DNA from: Myxococcales bacterium
GTDB taxonomy: Bacteria > Myxococcota_A > Polyangia > Polyangiales > JAFGIB01
Reading direction: 5' to 3'
Assembly: GCA_029880325.1 (NCBI GenBank)
Contig: JAOUOP010000052.1
Span: forward strand, 1-55,875
Length of the DNA stretch: 55,875 nucleotides
Below are positions 44,616 through 55,743 of the stretch, piece after piece; the stretch's first letter is position 1, and each line of letters begins with the position of its first letter. Both the position numbers and the translations under genes were made by a program. Under the pieces are notes generated by a model. It had not been told where the DNA came from and did no database searches. It worked only from the letters and a program-made list of their open reading frames with translations.

Positions 44616-45697
44616 GGCAGCTCCAGGACCGCGCTCAGCGGTGCGTGATCCGACAGCGGCATGGTCTCCATACCGCCCCGGGCCTGGTCCTGGTGGGTGA
44701 GCGCGGAATCCGGCTGCCATTGCCCACTGGTGAAGAGATAGTCGAGCTTGCGGTTCCAGAACCCGCGCCCGTCCACCGTATGGGTGAAGTGGGCGGCGTT
44801 GTCGGCCTGGTAGTCCTCGAGCGCAACCGCCGGCGCGTAGCTTCCGTACAGGCCCGCGAGCCACTCGGCCTCGGCACGGTAGTCGTCGGCGATGAAGTCC
44901 TCGTCGGTGCAAACGGCGTCGGGGAAATCGTGTTGCTTGTCGCTACCGGGTGGCAAGGTGTTGAGGTCGCCACCGCCGATGACCAGCGCGCCATCGTCGC
45001 GGAGGGCGTCGAGTTCGGCTTCGAAGGCCTCGATATGCCGCAGCTTGGTACCGTCGTCACCGTAGGCGTCGGTGTGGGTGGCCACCAGCGCAATCTCGCG
45101 CTCGGCAAGCTCCAAGTGTGCGCGCAGGATGTTGCGGCGGAGGTAGAAGTAGCGTGTCAGGGCGTCTTGATCGCTTCGTAGTGGCAGTGCCAGGCGCGTC
45201 GCATCGCGTAGAGGCCAGCGCGAAAGAATCGCATTGCCGTCGTCCATCGCACCCAGGCCGTCGCTCGGAACGAAGTCGGCGCGCCACTGGGAGCCATAGG
45301 CGCCGTGGTTGAGGTCGGTGTGATCAAGCAGCCACTGGAGCTGATTGACGAAAGCACCGCGCTTGGAATTGATATCCACCTCTTGCAGAAAGACCAGGTC
45401 GGGATCGACCTGGCGGATCTTGGCTGCGATCGCCTCCAGGTTCGCCACCACCTCGGCCTTCGACATCAGGACGCGATCGCCGAAGCAGTCGAAGAAAAAG
45501 TCGATGCGGCCGCCTCCGAACTTCACGTTCCAGGTCATCACCTTGAGCTGCGTGGGCGCCGCGGGCGCCGCGCTCAGCTCGCCAGCCTGATAACGCTCTG
45601 CGGGCTCGATCTTGTCGAACTCTACGTGAAAGGGATCGCAGGCGCACAGGGCAAGCGTACACAGCAACAGAACCCGCACAAACGACGCGAGTATCAC
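44612..45697 (-). CDS. EEP-superfamily (endonuclease/exonuclease/phosphatase) lipoprotein
   Basis: 361 residues from GTG 45697, six bases after GAGG. Lipobox LALCAC. The EEP catalytic set is complete: MTWNVKFGG (Asn), FLQEVD (metal Glu), VATHTDAYGDD, GGDLNTLP (Asp/Asn) and LSDHAPL (Asp-His). Members hydrolyse phosphodiesters in nucleic acids or lipids; an exported lipoprotein suggests an extracytoplasmic nuclease or phospholipase. Coupled to the barrel-like gene downstream. Confidence 0.82.
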   Translation of the reverse strand: MILASFVRVLLLCTLALCACDPFHVEFDKIEPAERYQAGELSAAPAAPTQLKVMTWNVKFGGGRIDFFFDCFGDRVLMSKAEVVANLEAIAAKIRQVDPDLVFLQEVDINSKRGAFVNQLQWLLDHTDLNHGAYGSQWRADFVPSDGLGAMDDGNAILSRWPLRDATRLALPLRSDQDALTRYFYLRRNILRAHLELAEREIALVATHTDAYGDDGTKLRHIEAFEAELDALRDDGALVIGGGDLNTLPPGSDKQHDFPDAVCTDEDFIADDYRAEAEWLAGLYGSYAPAVALEDYQADNAAHFTHTVDGRGFWNRKLDYLFTSGQWQPDSALTHQDQARGGMETMPLSDHAPLSAVLELP

Positions 45698-46307
45698 CCG
45701 CACCCTCGTTCGATAGGCATCGCCCGCGCAGGTGGAAGATCGCCAATCGTCTGCGGCTATCGACATCGCGGGGATGCTAAATGTCCGACCACGATTCAGC
45801 AATGCTGGATCATGGTCTGGAAGCCGGCGGCCTTCAAGGATGGTGCGTCGAACCAGTTGTGCGTCGCCGCGGTTGGCGAGCCGACGCGGAGTACGCCCCG
45901 CCGAACGAGCGAGGTGGCGTCGCCGAATCGTGCTCGGGCGTTTGGCACCGAAGTGATGGCCGCACGGCCGCTGGGAGAGTCGAGCGCTTCAGCGAAATCT
46001 CCGGAATGGCGAAACGCTAGCCTAAGGGCTTGCCCCGGCACTCTCGAGCCCAGCTTGTGCGTGCTCGATGGTGCTGTACGAAGCCCCTGCAGCCCCACTG
46101 CAACGCAGGCGCTCGGCCTGCCACCTCATCAGCAGCGCATGAAGCTCCATCTCGGCACCGCTGTATTTTCGCTCTGCGTTTTCAAAAGCAGCGTCCACCC
46201 GACGCACCGCGTCGCGCACTTCTTGCCATGGTTGTGGCGCTTTCACCCCATCCACCACAGCTGCAGGCACCTGCGTTGGACCTCGCCCCTGCCCGTTGAC
46301 CCCGAGT
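45698..46307. other. 610-bp gap without a confident gene
   Basis: Several frames are open because of high GC, but none matches a family. A minus-strand frame at 46022-46273 (listed separately) and another at 45796-46098 (GVLRVGSPTAATHNWFD in the middle) have near-normal composition and could be decayed genes. The GTG start region of the EEP gene lies at the left edge. Confidence 0.4.
46022..46273 (-). CDS. Weak small ORF, unknown
   Basis: About 83 residues from a GTG. It contains a plausible amphipathic helix (VRRVDAAFENAERKYSGAEM). It matches nothing I know and has no clear ribosome-binding site. It directly follows the sulfide:quinone oxidoreductase gene. It may be chance. Confidence 0.25.
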   Translation of the reverse strand, partial: QVPAAVVDGVKAPQPWQEVRDAVRRVDAAFENAERKYSGAEMELHALLMRWQAERLRCSGAAGASYSTIEHAQAGLESAGASP

Positions 46308-47487
<1,180 letters not shown>

Positions 47488-47495
<8 letters not shown>

Positions 47496-48207
47496 CATTG
47501 TCCTCGGCGAGTTTCTTGTGTTCCGCCTCTTCCAAGCTGCGACCGAGCTCGCGCGCGACCGCGAGCAGCAAGCCCAGTGCCCTTTGGACGTGGGCATCCG
47601 AAGTCGAGCGCAGTAGACCCAGAAAGCCCGTGGGCCTGCTGAGCGCGCGCGCGTCGACGACGGCCTGCGACAGCCGCCCCAGAGCGCCCAGGGTACGCGG
47701 CGCAAAGGCCGGCGCCAGCGCCTCGGCGTCGAAGTCCGCGTCGCCCACCCCGCGCATCATGGCGTGCACGAGCTTGCGAACATTGACCACAACGCGCTCG
47801 AGCTGCACGCCGTCGTGGGCGGCGCGGGCCACCGCGTCGTCGGCGCTGTCAACGGCGGTCGCGATCATGGCGGGCAGCGCATTGGCCTGCTCGAGCAGGG
47901 TGGTCAGCCGTTCGAGGGTGCGCGGTTCGGATAGCTGCAGCAAAAGCTGACCGAGGCCGCGAACACGCCCGTCGACGCGACCGTCGCGGCCGGCCCAGTC
48001 ATCAAAGGTATCGACGAGGGTGGCGCTGCCGGGCATGGCCGCGTCGGCCAGGGCGGCGAGCGGTTCCAGGAGCCGCTCGATGCGCTCGAGACGCGCTTCA
48101 AGGGCGGCGAGGGAGCCGCTGGGAGTGCTACGCGGCGAATTGGTGCGTTCCATCGCGGCTTCCGGGGTCACGGGGTCGAAGCGAAACCGTGAGCTTGCGC
48201 TTGGCAT
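47488..48207 (-). CDS. DUF1641-family protein, partner of sulfide:quinone oxidoreductase
   Basis: 239 residues from ATG 48207; ATG 48153 is an alternative. Mostly helical, Ala/Leu-rich. The C-terminal part has GLLRSTSDAHVQRALGLLL, the DUF1641 signature. Such proteins are often encoded next to SQR-like flavoproteins and may help membrane docking. Its stop lies inside the SQR start region, so they are co-translated. Divergent from the PhoD-like gene. Confidence 0.8.
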
Positions 48208-48378
48208 GAAATCCCATCGCACCCGCGGACGCAAGAGGGTCGATCGCCCTGTATGACTAGTCACCACGCGACGACAAAAAGGTGCGGACACTGGACGCTG
48301 GCATCCCTGATCGCGCTGGGGCAGGATTGCGGACGCGCAGACCAAGGCCGGGGCTTTCAACAGGCGACAGGCGAATCG

Positions 48379-50544
48379 ATGAAACGCAGGGACTTTCTCA
48401 AGCAGGCGGGTTGCTTCGTGGTCACCGCCAGCGTCGGCAAATTGACAGGCTGCGGCGACGACGCTGCCTCCACCGGGATGGGCGATGCGGGAAATACCGC
48501 CGACGCCGGCACCTTCGGATCGGATATTTCCGTGTCCTTCCCCCAGGGCGTCGCCTCGGGCGACCCGCGCCCGAACTCGGTGATGCTATGGACCCGCGCC
48601 GAACCCGAAGACGGCGAGTCCAGCGTGATGGTCGAACTGCAGGTGGCCCTCGACGAGAGCTTTGCTGATCTGGTGGTCGAGCAGACCCTGGAGGCCGGCC
48701 TCGAACACGATCACACCCTGCGCGTTGTAGTCGAAGCGCTCTCGCCCTCGACGACCTATTACTACCGCTTTGTCTCAGGCGAGGGCGAAAGCCGTGTGGG
48801 GCGAACCTGGACCGCACCCGAAGCCGACGACGACGTGGCGGTAGGGCTGGCGTGGGTTTCGTGCCAGGACTTCACCAGCGGTTTTCACGGAGCCTATCGC
48901 CGCATGATCAACGACGACGAGCAGGCCGCGGAATCCGATCGCGTGCGCTTCGTGCTGCACGTGGGCGACTTCATCTACGAGACACGCAGGGAAGAGTTCC
49001 AGACGGCACTCGACGAAGACCTCGAGCGCGTCGACCTCATCGATCGCGACGGCGTGCCCCGAACGGTAGCGCCCTTCCCGTCGGGTGGGGGCGAAACCGC
49101 AAGCGGTGGCAGCTTTGCTCAGACCGTCGATGACTACCGTCATCTCTACAAGAGCTACCTGGGCGATCCTGATCTGCAGGATGCGCGGGCACGCTGGCCC
49201 TTCGTGTGCATCTGGGATGACCATGAGTTTAGCAACGACTGCTGGCAGACGCAGGCCAATTACACCTCCGAGCACAGCACCGACGAACCCTCCCAATCGC
49301 GGCGCGTGGCGGCCAACCAGGCCTGGTTCGAGTACATCCCCGCCATCCTGGAAGAAGCCGAAGAGGCCGACGGTGTAGCACCTGCGGCCCACGATTTCCG
49401 CCCCGTCGAAGTGGAAGATGTGCGCTACGACGAGGGCATCGATATCGACGAGCCCAATAACAGCAAGGCCCTGGGCAGCCTGACCATTTATCGGCGGCTG
49501 CGTTTCGGCCGCCATCTGGAACTCGTGCTCACCGACAACCGCTCCTATCGCAGCGATCACGCCCTGCCCGAGGAACTCACCACAGGCAACCCGCTGATCT
49601 TCCAGGCGCGCGGAGGACTTCCCCTCGACGTTGTGGTGACCCTCGACGCGGGCAACACGGCCAACGGCGGCGACCCACCCGCCAGCATCGACAACTTCGA
49701 GAACGTGCGCCGCGACAGCCCGCCGGGCACCATGCTGGGAGCCGAGCAGAAGCAGTGGTTCAAGGACGTAATGCGCGCCACCGACGCCACCTTCAAACTC
49801 TGGGGCAACTCGGTGCCATTGCTCCGGGTGCGGCTCGACGCCACCGCCGTCGATCTGATCCCCAAGGACCTGATGCTGGGACCGGACGCCTGGGACGGCT
49901 ATGGGACCGAGCGCCGCGAGTTGATGGGCTTCTTGCGCGACGAGGGCATCCAAAACGTGATCTCGCTGTCGGGCGACCACCACGCGCACCTGGCGGGCGT
50001 GGTCCACGACGACTACGATGCCGACAGCCCGACGCCGGTCATGGTCGACTTCGCCACCGCGGGCATCAGCTCTGCGGCCATGTTCACCGCCATCGCCGGA
50101 GCCATCCGCAGCGCCGCGGGCGAGGGGCTCGAGGCGCTGGTCGCGCCGATCCTCAAGGTCGTCAACTACGACGAAACCCAATTCGGCGGCGAGCGCAAAG
50201 CCGTGCCCAACTTCAACGCGCTCGTCCTCTACGGCAGCGCCGCGGCCAATGCCATCGCCGACAGTGGCGATGTGGCGGAAGGAGAGGCGCTACGCCTGCC
50301 GGGGCTCAACGACCACCTGCGCTTCGTCGACACCGCCAGCCAGGGCTACGGTTTGGCGCGCATCGGAGCCGATGGCGCCGACGTCACTCTGGTCGCCATC
50401 GAAGTGCCGGTCTTGGACCGCGGAGAGGAAGGCGCCCGCGAACGCTACCGGGCGAGCTTCACGGTTCCTCGCCTGGGCGATGGCGAAAGCCTGGTGCTGG
50501 ACGTGCCCGAGATCGAGGGCGCCAAGCCCTTTCCGCTGGGATAG
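48379..50544 (+). CDS. PhoD-like alkaline phosphatase, Tat-exported lipoprotein
   Basis: 721 residues from ATG 48379. The N-terminus KRRDFLKQA is a twin-arginine signal, and LTGC at about 25 is a possible lipobox. The fibronectin-like PhoD N-domain starts VASGDPRPNSVMLWTRA. The metallo-catalytic core has LHVGDFIYE, IWDDHEFSNDCW and SGDHHAHLAG. Metal (Fe/Ca)-dependent phosphomonoesterase or diesterase on the cell surface or periplasm, for phosphate scavenging. No PHO box could be judged by eye. Confidence 0.9.
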   Translation: MKRRDFLKQAGCFVVTASVGKLTGCGDDAASTGMGDAGNTADAGTFGSDISVSFPQGVASGDPRPNSVMLWTRAEPEDGESSVMVELQVALDESFADLVVEQTLEAGLEHDHTLRVVVEALSPSTTYYYRFVSGEGESRVGRTWTAPEADDDVAVGLAWVSCQDFTSGFHGAYRRMINDDEQAAESDRVRFVLHVGDFIYETRREEFQTALDEDLERVDLIDRDGVPRTVAPFPSGGGETASGGSFAQTVDDYRHLYKSYLGDPDLQDARARWPFVCIWDDHEFSNDCWQTQANYTSEHSTDEPSQSRRVAANQAWFEYIPAILEEAEEADGVAPAAHDFRPVEVEDVRYDEGIDIDEPNNSKALGSLTIYRRLRFGRHLELVLTDNRSYRSDHALPEELTTGNPLIFQARGGLPLDVVVTLDAGNTANGGDPPASIDNFENVRRDSPPGTMLGAEQKQWFKDVMRATDATFKLWGNSVPLLRVRLDATAVDLIPKDLMLGPDAWDGYGTERRELMGFLRDEGIQNVISLSGDHHAHLAGVVHDDYDADSPTPVMVDFATAGISSAAMFTAIAGAIRSAAGEGLEALVAPILKVVNYDETQFGGERKAVPNFNALVLYGSAAANAIADSGDVAEGEALRLPGLNDHLRFVDTASQGYGLARIGADGADVTLVAIEVPVLDRGEEGARERYRASFTVPRLGDGESLVLDVPEIEGAKPFPLG

Positions 50545-50800
50545 CGCGTCGAGCGGTTTGAAGCGGCCGTAAGGGCTCGCGAAAGAATAACATCCCCCTT
50601 TGGCACGCACCGGCGGGCACGCTCGGGCCGTGCGTCCTCGAAGAATTCCTCGATGTACCTCGGGTACGACTGCGGATTCTCCTCCGGGCGCCGTCCCGAC
50701 CGCACTCCGCCGTCACGCACCAAAGGGGGAAGTTATTCTTTCGCGAGCCCTAAGTTCGGGAAGGAGAGCGGGTTGCGGCGATTTCAAACCGCTCGACGCT
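50545..50800. repeat. Nested inverted-repeat element between PhoD and KAP genes
   Basis: Inner arms: 50572-50602 and 50721-50751 pair at 30 of 31 positions (core AGGGCTCGCGAAAGAATAA). Outer arms: GCGTCGAGCGGTTTGAA (50546-50562) and its reverse complement within 50772-50800. The enclosed 118 bases have no confident gene; a short minus-strand frame (RRPEENPQSYPRYIEEFF) crosses it. It looks like a non-autonomous, MITE-like insertion. The right outer arm also serves as one end of the inverted pair around the KAP gene. Confidence 0.8.
50772..50800 (-). repeat. Left 29-bp inverted repeat bounding the KAP gene
   Basis: Reverse complement matches 54729-54757 at 26 of 29 positions; the core is CGGTTTGAAA. 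It ends 226 bases beyond the KAP stop codon. It also pairs with 50546-50562. Confidence 0.85.
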
Positions 50801-51025
50801 CTGGGAGACTGGTGTCAAACGAGCGTGCGCGGGTTTGTGCAGCCGGGTCGCCAGCTTGAGCGAGTGCGGCCCCCGCGTGCGCAGGGAGTCGGCCAATACC
50901 GATGGCGAAAGCAAGAAAATGGCCCTGGCACGTTTCAGCTCGGGCACGTTTCAGGTCGGCATGACACGCTTCATCGCCGCGAGTCCGCCAGTGGTTTCTG
51001 GGCGGTGCGCGCCGCCGCGGTTGGC
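50801..51025. other. Short gap before the KAP NTPase stop
   Basis: No supported gene. Short frames exist on both strands but have no recognisable domain. Confidence 0.5.
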
Positions 51026-54000
51026 CTACAGGCGCACCGAGAGTCCGAAGGAGAAGCGACGTACCAGCGCTGCGGTTTTGGCGTAGCGCGCGCAGTCCAT
51101 GGGCTCGGGCAGCTCGATTTCGAGCGCCAGTTGTTTCAAGCGGCGCCAGTCGTCGTGCTCGCGGTCGACCAATTGTTCGCTCGCCGGCTTGCCACACACC
51201 TCCTCGACCGCAGCCTGCAAGCGCTGCACGACGGACTCCGTTCCCTCCACTTGCAGGCGCCGAAAGAGCGCCGCGAAGATGTCCCGGTGTCCGATCTGCA
51301 GGGCCAGCAGCAGCAGTGCACCGCGATAGCGCTTCTGGGCGAGATAGGTGTCGAGGTCGACCGCCTGCAGCACGCGCAGCATCAGGTAGGTGTTGGTGAA
51401 TGACTTGACGTTGCGTGGAGTCCATAGCAGCGGACGCAAGCGGCCCATGAACTCGAGTTCGTCGGCGCTGAGCTGGAGCGCGCGCTCGGCCTGTTGGTGC
51501 TGGAGGTCACTCCATACCGGTTGGCTCAGATGTGCACTCCGCGGCAGTGTGAGGGTTTCGACGGCGTATGCACCTCGCTCGCCGCCTGGCTGCCCATGCC
51601 GCTCGGTCTCCTTTTTACCCCGTCGCTCGTGGGCCCGGTGGCCTGTCACCGGCGCGCCCTGCTTCGCTTCGACGCCGCTGCCAGCCGCAGCACCCGGCTC
51701 GGCCTCCGCGACGTCCACCAAGCTGCCCAGCAGCTTTCCGTAGCCGGCCTTTGACATGCGCGGTACCACGTAGGGCACCTGGAAGATCTTTTCGAGGTAG
51801 TGCGACGGCCGCACCGGGAATACTTCGCCCTCGTCGATTTCGTTCTGCAGACCGTCGCCCGAAGTGGTCAGCAGGTCTTTATAGTGATAGCGCAAGCAGT
51901 TGAGGAGCCAGCGGGCGTCGGCCGCGGTCACCACGACGAAGAGCGGGGTCGCCAGTAGCAGGTGAATCGCCTCCAGAACCTCGACCACGCGACGCGGCGG
52001 GCAGCGGTCGAGGTCGTCGATATAGAGAATGATGCGGGTCGCTGGCGGCGCGTGCCGATCGCCGCCGCGCTCGCGTTCGGCTTGTTGCATCCGCTCGGCG
52101 GTCAACTCGCCCAGCGCCTGCTGATCCTCGAGGATCCTCGAGAGCTGCTCGAAGTCGTCGCGGATCTGCGACAAGATGCCCAGCTCGCGCCGGTAGTCCT
52201 GGGCGCGGTGGTCGGCAAATTCGTAGAGCGCATGTCCCGACTCGAGCGCGCTCAGGGCCGCCTGCGCTTCACCGAATCGCTTGCGCGCGGCCTCGAGCTC
52301 ACGTTGGGCGACCCGCAGCGCGGTCTGCTGTGCGGGTCGGTCCTCGCGTAGCTTCTCGAGGTCTCCGTCGTAGCGTTCGAGCAGCTCGGGCAGGGCGTCG
52401 AGCAGTGGGCGCGCCGTCTGCCATTGGGTCTGCAAGCGCGACAGCTGCGGACGCAGCCAGGCCACAGCCCCGGTCACGGCCGAGACGAGCGAGGCCCCCA
52501 CGCCCGCCAACCGCGCGTGCTGCTCCGACATGTCCATCATGCCCTGGGCCATGCCAAAGGCACTGCCGCCCACGACGACCAATGCCGCCACGGCCAGCGC
52601 GAACGCGCCCCAGCGGTGACGCAGCAGTTGGGTCGCGCGCACGGTCTGCCCCCAACCACCGCGCAGCTTCTGCAGCGTTTTCGTCCAATGCTCTACGGCG
52701 CCCGGCTCGAGCTTCAGGCTCTTGAGCAAATCCGCCAGCTCGGAGCTGTCGATCAGGTCGAGGGCTGCGGCAAGACGCGCACGGCGGTCGACCTCGGCTT
52801 CGAGTCGTTGGCTGTCGCGGACGGCCCGGTCGCGCTGCATCAGGGTGGTGCGATAGATGCGCTGGTTGCGATGCAGGGTGTCGACCAACGCGGCGTGTGT
52901 GCGCGCAATCGCCTCCTGTCGCGCCGCCTGGTCTTCGGGCGCTGCGAGCGCCTTGGCAACGCCCTCGAAGATGCCATTGACCAGACTCGCCCACAGGTTG
53001 GCCTCGGCGTAGTGCCAGGCGTTGAAGTCGATCTGCACAACCTTGGCGTGAAAAGGCTGCGCCGCCTCGGGCCGCTCCTGGGCCAGCCGTTGGATGTTCT
53101 CCGTGAGTTCCTCAATGCGCCACTTCAGCGCCGTGATGAAGGAACTCTTGCCCGAACCCCAATCGCCGAATAGCCCCACCGACAGCGGCGCCGAAACGCG
53201 CCGACTGATCAGGGCGTGGCAGAGCGCGTCCACGTCGGCGCGCATTCCCAGCGCGTCGGGCGTCGCGCCCTGGGGGTCGAAGATATTGGCCGGCGCGTCA
53301 TTGCGAAACGGCGCGTAGCTCGCCGGCTGCGCGTCATACATCGAGCGTGGCAGCACCAGACGCGACACCAGGGTGTTTCCCCGGGCGTCGGACTGTGCGC
53401 TCACGACAGCGCCACCCTCGGCGTTCCAGCAGGCCGGTCCGGTTCCCACCTCATCGGCCAGGACTTCGGCTCGCCGAAGCCGAAGGTCCCAGAGCGTGAG
53501 CCGCGCGCGCTGCTCCGGACGCTCCCGGTCGAAAGGCGTATAGAGCAGCAGCACCTGCTGGTTCGGGTGGAGGGTCGCCCACTGACCGGCTTCGCAGGGT
53601 ACCTTGCCGCGCGGGGTGCCGTCGCTATCCCACAGGGCGATCTGCGCGCCGTCCCCCGCGATCAGCGCGCCGTCGACGCTGAACTCCATGAAATGTGGCG
53701 CGCCAAAGCCGGTCTCGCAGGAAAAGACCAAAGTGAGTACGGACTGCTCGAAGCTTTCCTTCAACTCGAAGCGCACCACGTCGATGCGACCGTCCTCGCG
53801 GGCCAGCGCGAAAAGGGGAGAGTGACGACTGCAGATCACGCGCGCGAACCGAAAATCATCGCTGAGCCAGCGAAACTCATGGTGAACGCTGCGCGTTTCA
53901 GCGCCCAGTCGATGGGCTTCGACGCGGGCGTGACGGGCCAGCAGCAGCGTGTCATCGGGCAGCAGGCTCAGCGCTTCGATGTCGCCTGTGTGTTGCATCA

Positions 54001-54697
54001 GATCGCGGGGTTCGGAAGGCCGTCCAGTAGCGAAGTCCAGCAGCACCAGTGCCTTTTCGAGCGCGACCAGGACGCGTCCGCCGTCGCCGTCGATCGCGCC
54101 CTGGCTCGACGGACCGCCAAGCGCTTCCGCGACGGCTTCACCGATCAGCCAATGATCGCCCCAGTCGCTCGCTCCCTTTTGCAAGCCCGTACGCAGGAGA
54201 GCGCGGGCTGCACCCGTTGCGTGCTGCAGGTACAGGGGATTGCCACGCACGAGCCCCAACTGCTCGAGGACCACGCCCCCCGGGGAGACGGCGCCAGGGG
54301 GCCCGTCGACGCCGGTCTGTGCCACGCTGCTTTTCGCGACCTTCGCAACAGGAAGGGGCTCGTCGCCCTTCATCGCGGCCGGCACCTCGGCACCCATGTC
54401 CGCTGCGTCCGGCACGTCCGCGGCTCCGGTGCGCTTGGCGATCTCCAGCCACTTGGCACCGTGCTTGCGTAGAAAGCCGCCAGCAGCATTGCCGAGTTCG
54501 AGCACGGTCTGCCCATCGAGGCGGCCGTGGGCGTTGAGATCGCGTCGCTGCTGAAACTCGACCAATGCCGTCCGCGTCTCTGGTCCCGCAACGCCGTCGG
54601 CGTTGAGCGGAATCTCCAGCGACGCCAGGGCTTGCTGCACCAAATGAATCGAGTCGGAGTCGAGCTGCTCGAGGTGATCGGTGATCGGCGCTGTCAC
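51026..54697 (-). CDS. PG-binding - beta-propeller - KAP P-loop NTPase
   Basis: 1223 residues from GTG 54697, preceded by GGGAGA. Residues 10-75 form a peptidoglycan-binding-type domain (VQQALASLEIPLNADGVAG; TRTALVEFQQRRDL). About 150-480 is a propeller-like repeat region (VLVALEKALVLLDF; DGALIAGDGAQIALWD). From about 500 is a KAP NTPase: Walker A GLFGDWGSGKSS, IDFNAWHYAEANLW, two TM helices (about 693-715, 728-748) inserted in the NTPase, a coiled region, then ILYIDDLDRCPPRRVVEVLE as Walker B. KAP NTPases are membrane-associated STAND-like ATPases often linked to defence. Flanked by 29-bp inverted repeats. Confidence 0.88.
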   Translation of the reverse strand: MTAPITDHLEQLDSDSIHLVQQALASLEIPLNADGVAGPETRTALVEFQQRRDLNAHGRLDGQTVLELGNAAGGFLRKHGAKWLEIAKRTGAADVPDAADMGAEVPAAMKGDEPLPVAKVAKSSVAQTGVDGPPGAVSPGGVVLEQLGLVRGNPLYLQHATGAARALLRTGLQKGASDWGDHWLIGEAVAEALGGPSSQGAIDGDGGRVLVALEKALVLLDFATGRPSEPRDLMQHTGDIEALSLLPDDTLLLARHARVEAHRLGAETRSVHHEFRWLSDDFRFARVICSRHSPLFALAREDGRIDVVRFELKESFEQSVLTLVFSCETGFGAPHFMEFSVDGALIAGDGAQIALWDSDGTPRGKVPCEAGQWATLHPNQQVLLLYTPFDRERPEQRARLTLWDLRLRRAEVLADEVGTGPACWNAEGGAVVSAQSDARGNTLVSRLVLPRSMYDAQPASYAPFRNDAPANIFDPQGATPDALGMRADVDALCHALISRRVSAPLSVGLFGDWGSGKSSFITALKWRIEELTENIQRLAQERPEAAQPFHAKVVQIDFNAWHYAEANLWASLVNGIFEGVAKALAAPEDQAARQEAIARTHAALVDTLHRNQRIYRTTLMQRDRAVRDSQRLEAEVDRRARLAAALDLIDSSELADLLKSLKLEPGAVEHWTKTLQKLRGGWGQTVRATQLLRHRWGAFALAVAALVVVGGSAFGMAQGMMDMSEQHARLAGVGASLVSAVTGAVAWLRPQLSRLQTQWQTARPLLDALPELLERYDGDLEKLREDRPAQQTALRVAQRELEAARKRFGEAQAALSALESGHALYEFADHRAQDYRRELGILSQIRDDFEQLSRILEDQQALGELTAERMQQAERERGGDRHAPPATRIILYIDDLDRCPPRRVVEVLEAIHLLLATPLFVVVTAADARWLLNCLRYHYKDLLTTSGDGLQNEIDEGEVFPVRPSHYLEKIFQVPYVVPRMSKAGYGKLLGSLVDVAEAEPGAAAGSGVEAKQGAPVTGHRAHERRGKKETERHGQPGGERGAYAVETLTLPRSAHLSQPVWSDLQHQQAERALQLSADELEFMGRLRPLLWTPRNVKSFTNTYLMLRVLQAVDLDTYLAQKRYRGALLLLALQIGHRDIFAALFRRLQVEGTESVVQRLQAAVEEVCGKPASEQLVDREHDDWRRLKQLALEIELPEPMDCARYAKTAALVRRFSFGLSVRL

Positions 54698-54728
54698 GGT
54701 GGGTCTCCCGCTGCTCTGCGCAGCCTAA

Positions 54729-54757
54729 AGCGTCGATCGGTTTGAAACCACCGCAAC
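54729..54757 (+). repeat. Right 29-bp inverted repeat bounding the KAP gene
   Basis: Mirror partner of 50772-50800, 32 bases upstream of the KAP start. No target-site duplication is obvious outside either end. Confidence 0.85.
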
Positions 54758-54879
54758 TTCACGAGGGTGGGCTGCTTCGCGTGGCGTTACGGGACCGAAG
54801 TCGCAACCCGAGCGACTGCGAGGCGTCCGCCGGCCTGTCCGAACTCACCGCCTTCGAGCGCCGAACCACGCTCGAGCAC

Positions 54880-54945
54880 CGGCAATGCCCCCCGAAGGCC
54901 CCCTCCGGTGCACGGCAATGCCCCCCGAAGGCCCCCTCCGGTGCA
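54880..54945 (+). repeat. Two identical 33-bp tandem repeats
   Basis: Units at 54880-54912 and 54913-54945 are identical, beginning CGGCAATGCC, and the first 5 bases of a third follow. Length is a multiple of three, but no reliable gene covers them. Confidence 0.95.
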
Positions 54946-55026
54946 CGGCAGCCGCCCCGCGGACGCACCGGTCCACAACGGGCACTCTGTCCCGCCGCGT
55001 ACAGCCCCAACGATGCACCACCCGTG

Positions 55027-55362
55027 CTAGCCGGTGGTTGGCGGCGGCTTCGCCCCTGGGCAGCACGCCAGTACACGCCACCAGCAGTCCAGCGGCTCGC
55101 AGGGCTGGCGGTATCGGTGCCGCATCAGAAGCGTACCGCCGGGGAAAGTCGCTTCGAGCCCCCTGCGGAAGCTCTGCCAGGCCTCTCGGTACTGCCGGCG
55201 GTACTCTCGCACGGCGCCGACCTTCTTCCTGTATGCCTCGCGGTCGCCGCCGCCAGCCACCGTCGGCTTGCGGCCTCCTTTGGGCCTGACGTTGTTGGGG
55301 GCGTCGAAGGGGTCGGTGGCCAGAATCTTCTTCACGCCAACAAAGCTGCTGGCAACGACCAA
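55027..55362 (-). pseudogene. Fragment resembling ORFs tied to Y1/RAYT transposases
   Basis: An open frame of 111 residues with YREAWQSFRRGLEATFPGG followed by TLLMRHRYRQPC. The pattern (W/F-Arg-Gly...FPxGTxxMR) recalls a short C-terminal module common in transposon-linked proteins of Myxococcota and Planctomycetes. That is from memory and not searched. The rest of any transposase is missing. Confidence 0.35.
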
Positions 55363-55743
55363 TTTCCGAGGCGACGACCAATTTTCGACCCCGCCGTGCT
55401 GTAAGGCGGCGGGATCGTGGGGGTTTGGGGCCTCAGCGGTGTAGGCAGCGTGGCATGCGGTGCCGATATGGCTGAAACTGGGGGTGCCTAATGGTTCCTT
55501 CTATGGAATGGAAGGTCAAAGGTGCAAGCCACCATTCGCCGTGCAATTGATCGTACGGCGGCCGTCTTCTGTCTGTTCGCGACGTCAAGTGGTTCGATCG
55601 TCTTGCTCCGCTCGTCGTGACTTCTCTTCGGGTCTCCCGGTCGTCGTCGATACCGTGTTGTGCTTCACTCTGAGGTGAGCATCACCCTTCTATCAGGGCC
55701 TCTTGCGTCCATCGCAAAGGTTGGTACTTCAAATCACGGCATC

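Noticed and set aside
55460..55678. A 72-residue protein gene near the right edge
   Set aside because: No codon bias, no domain and no ribosome-binding site.
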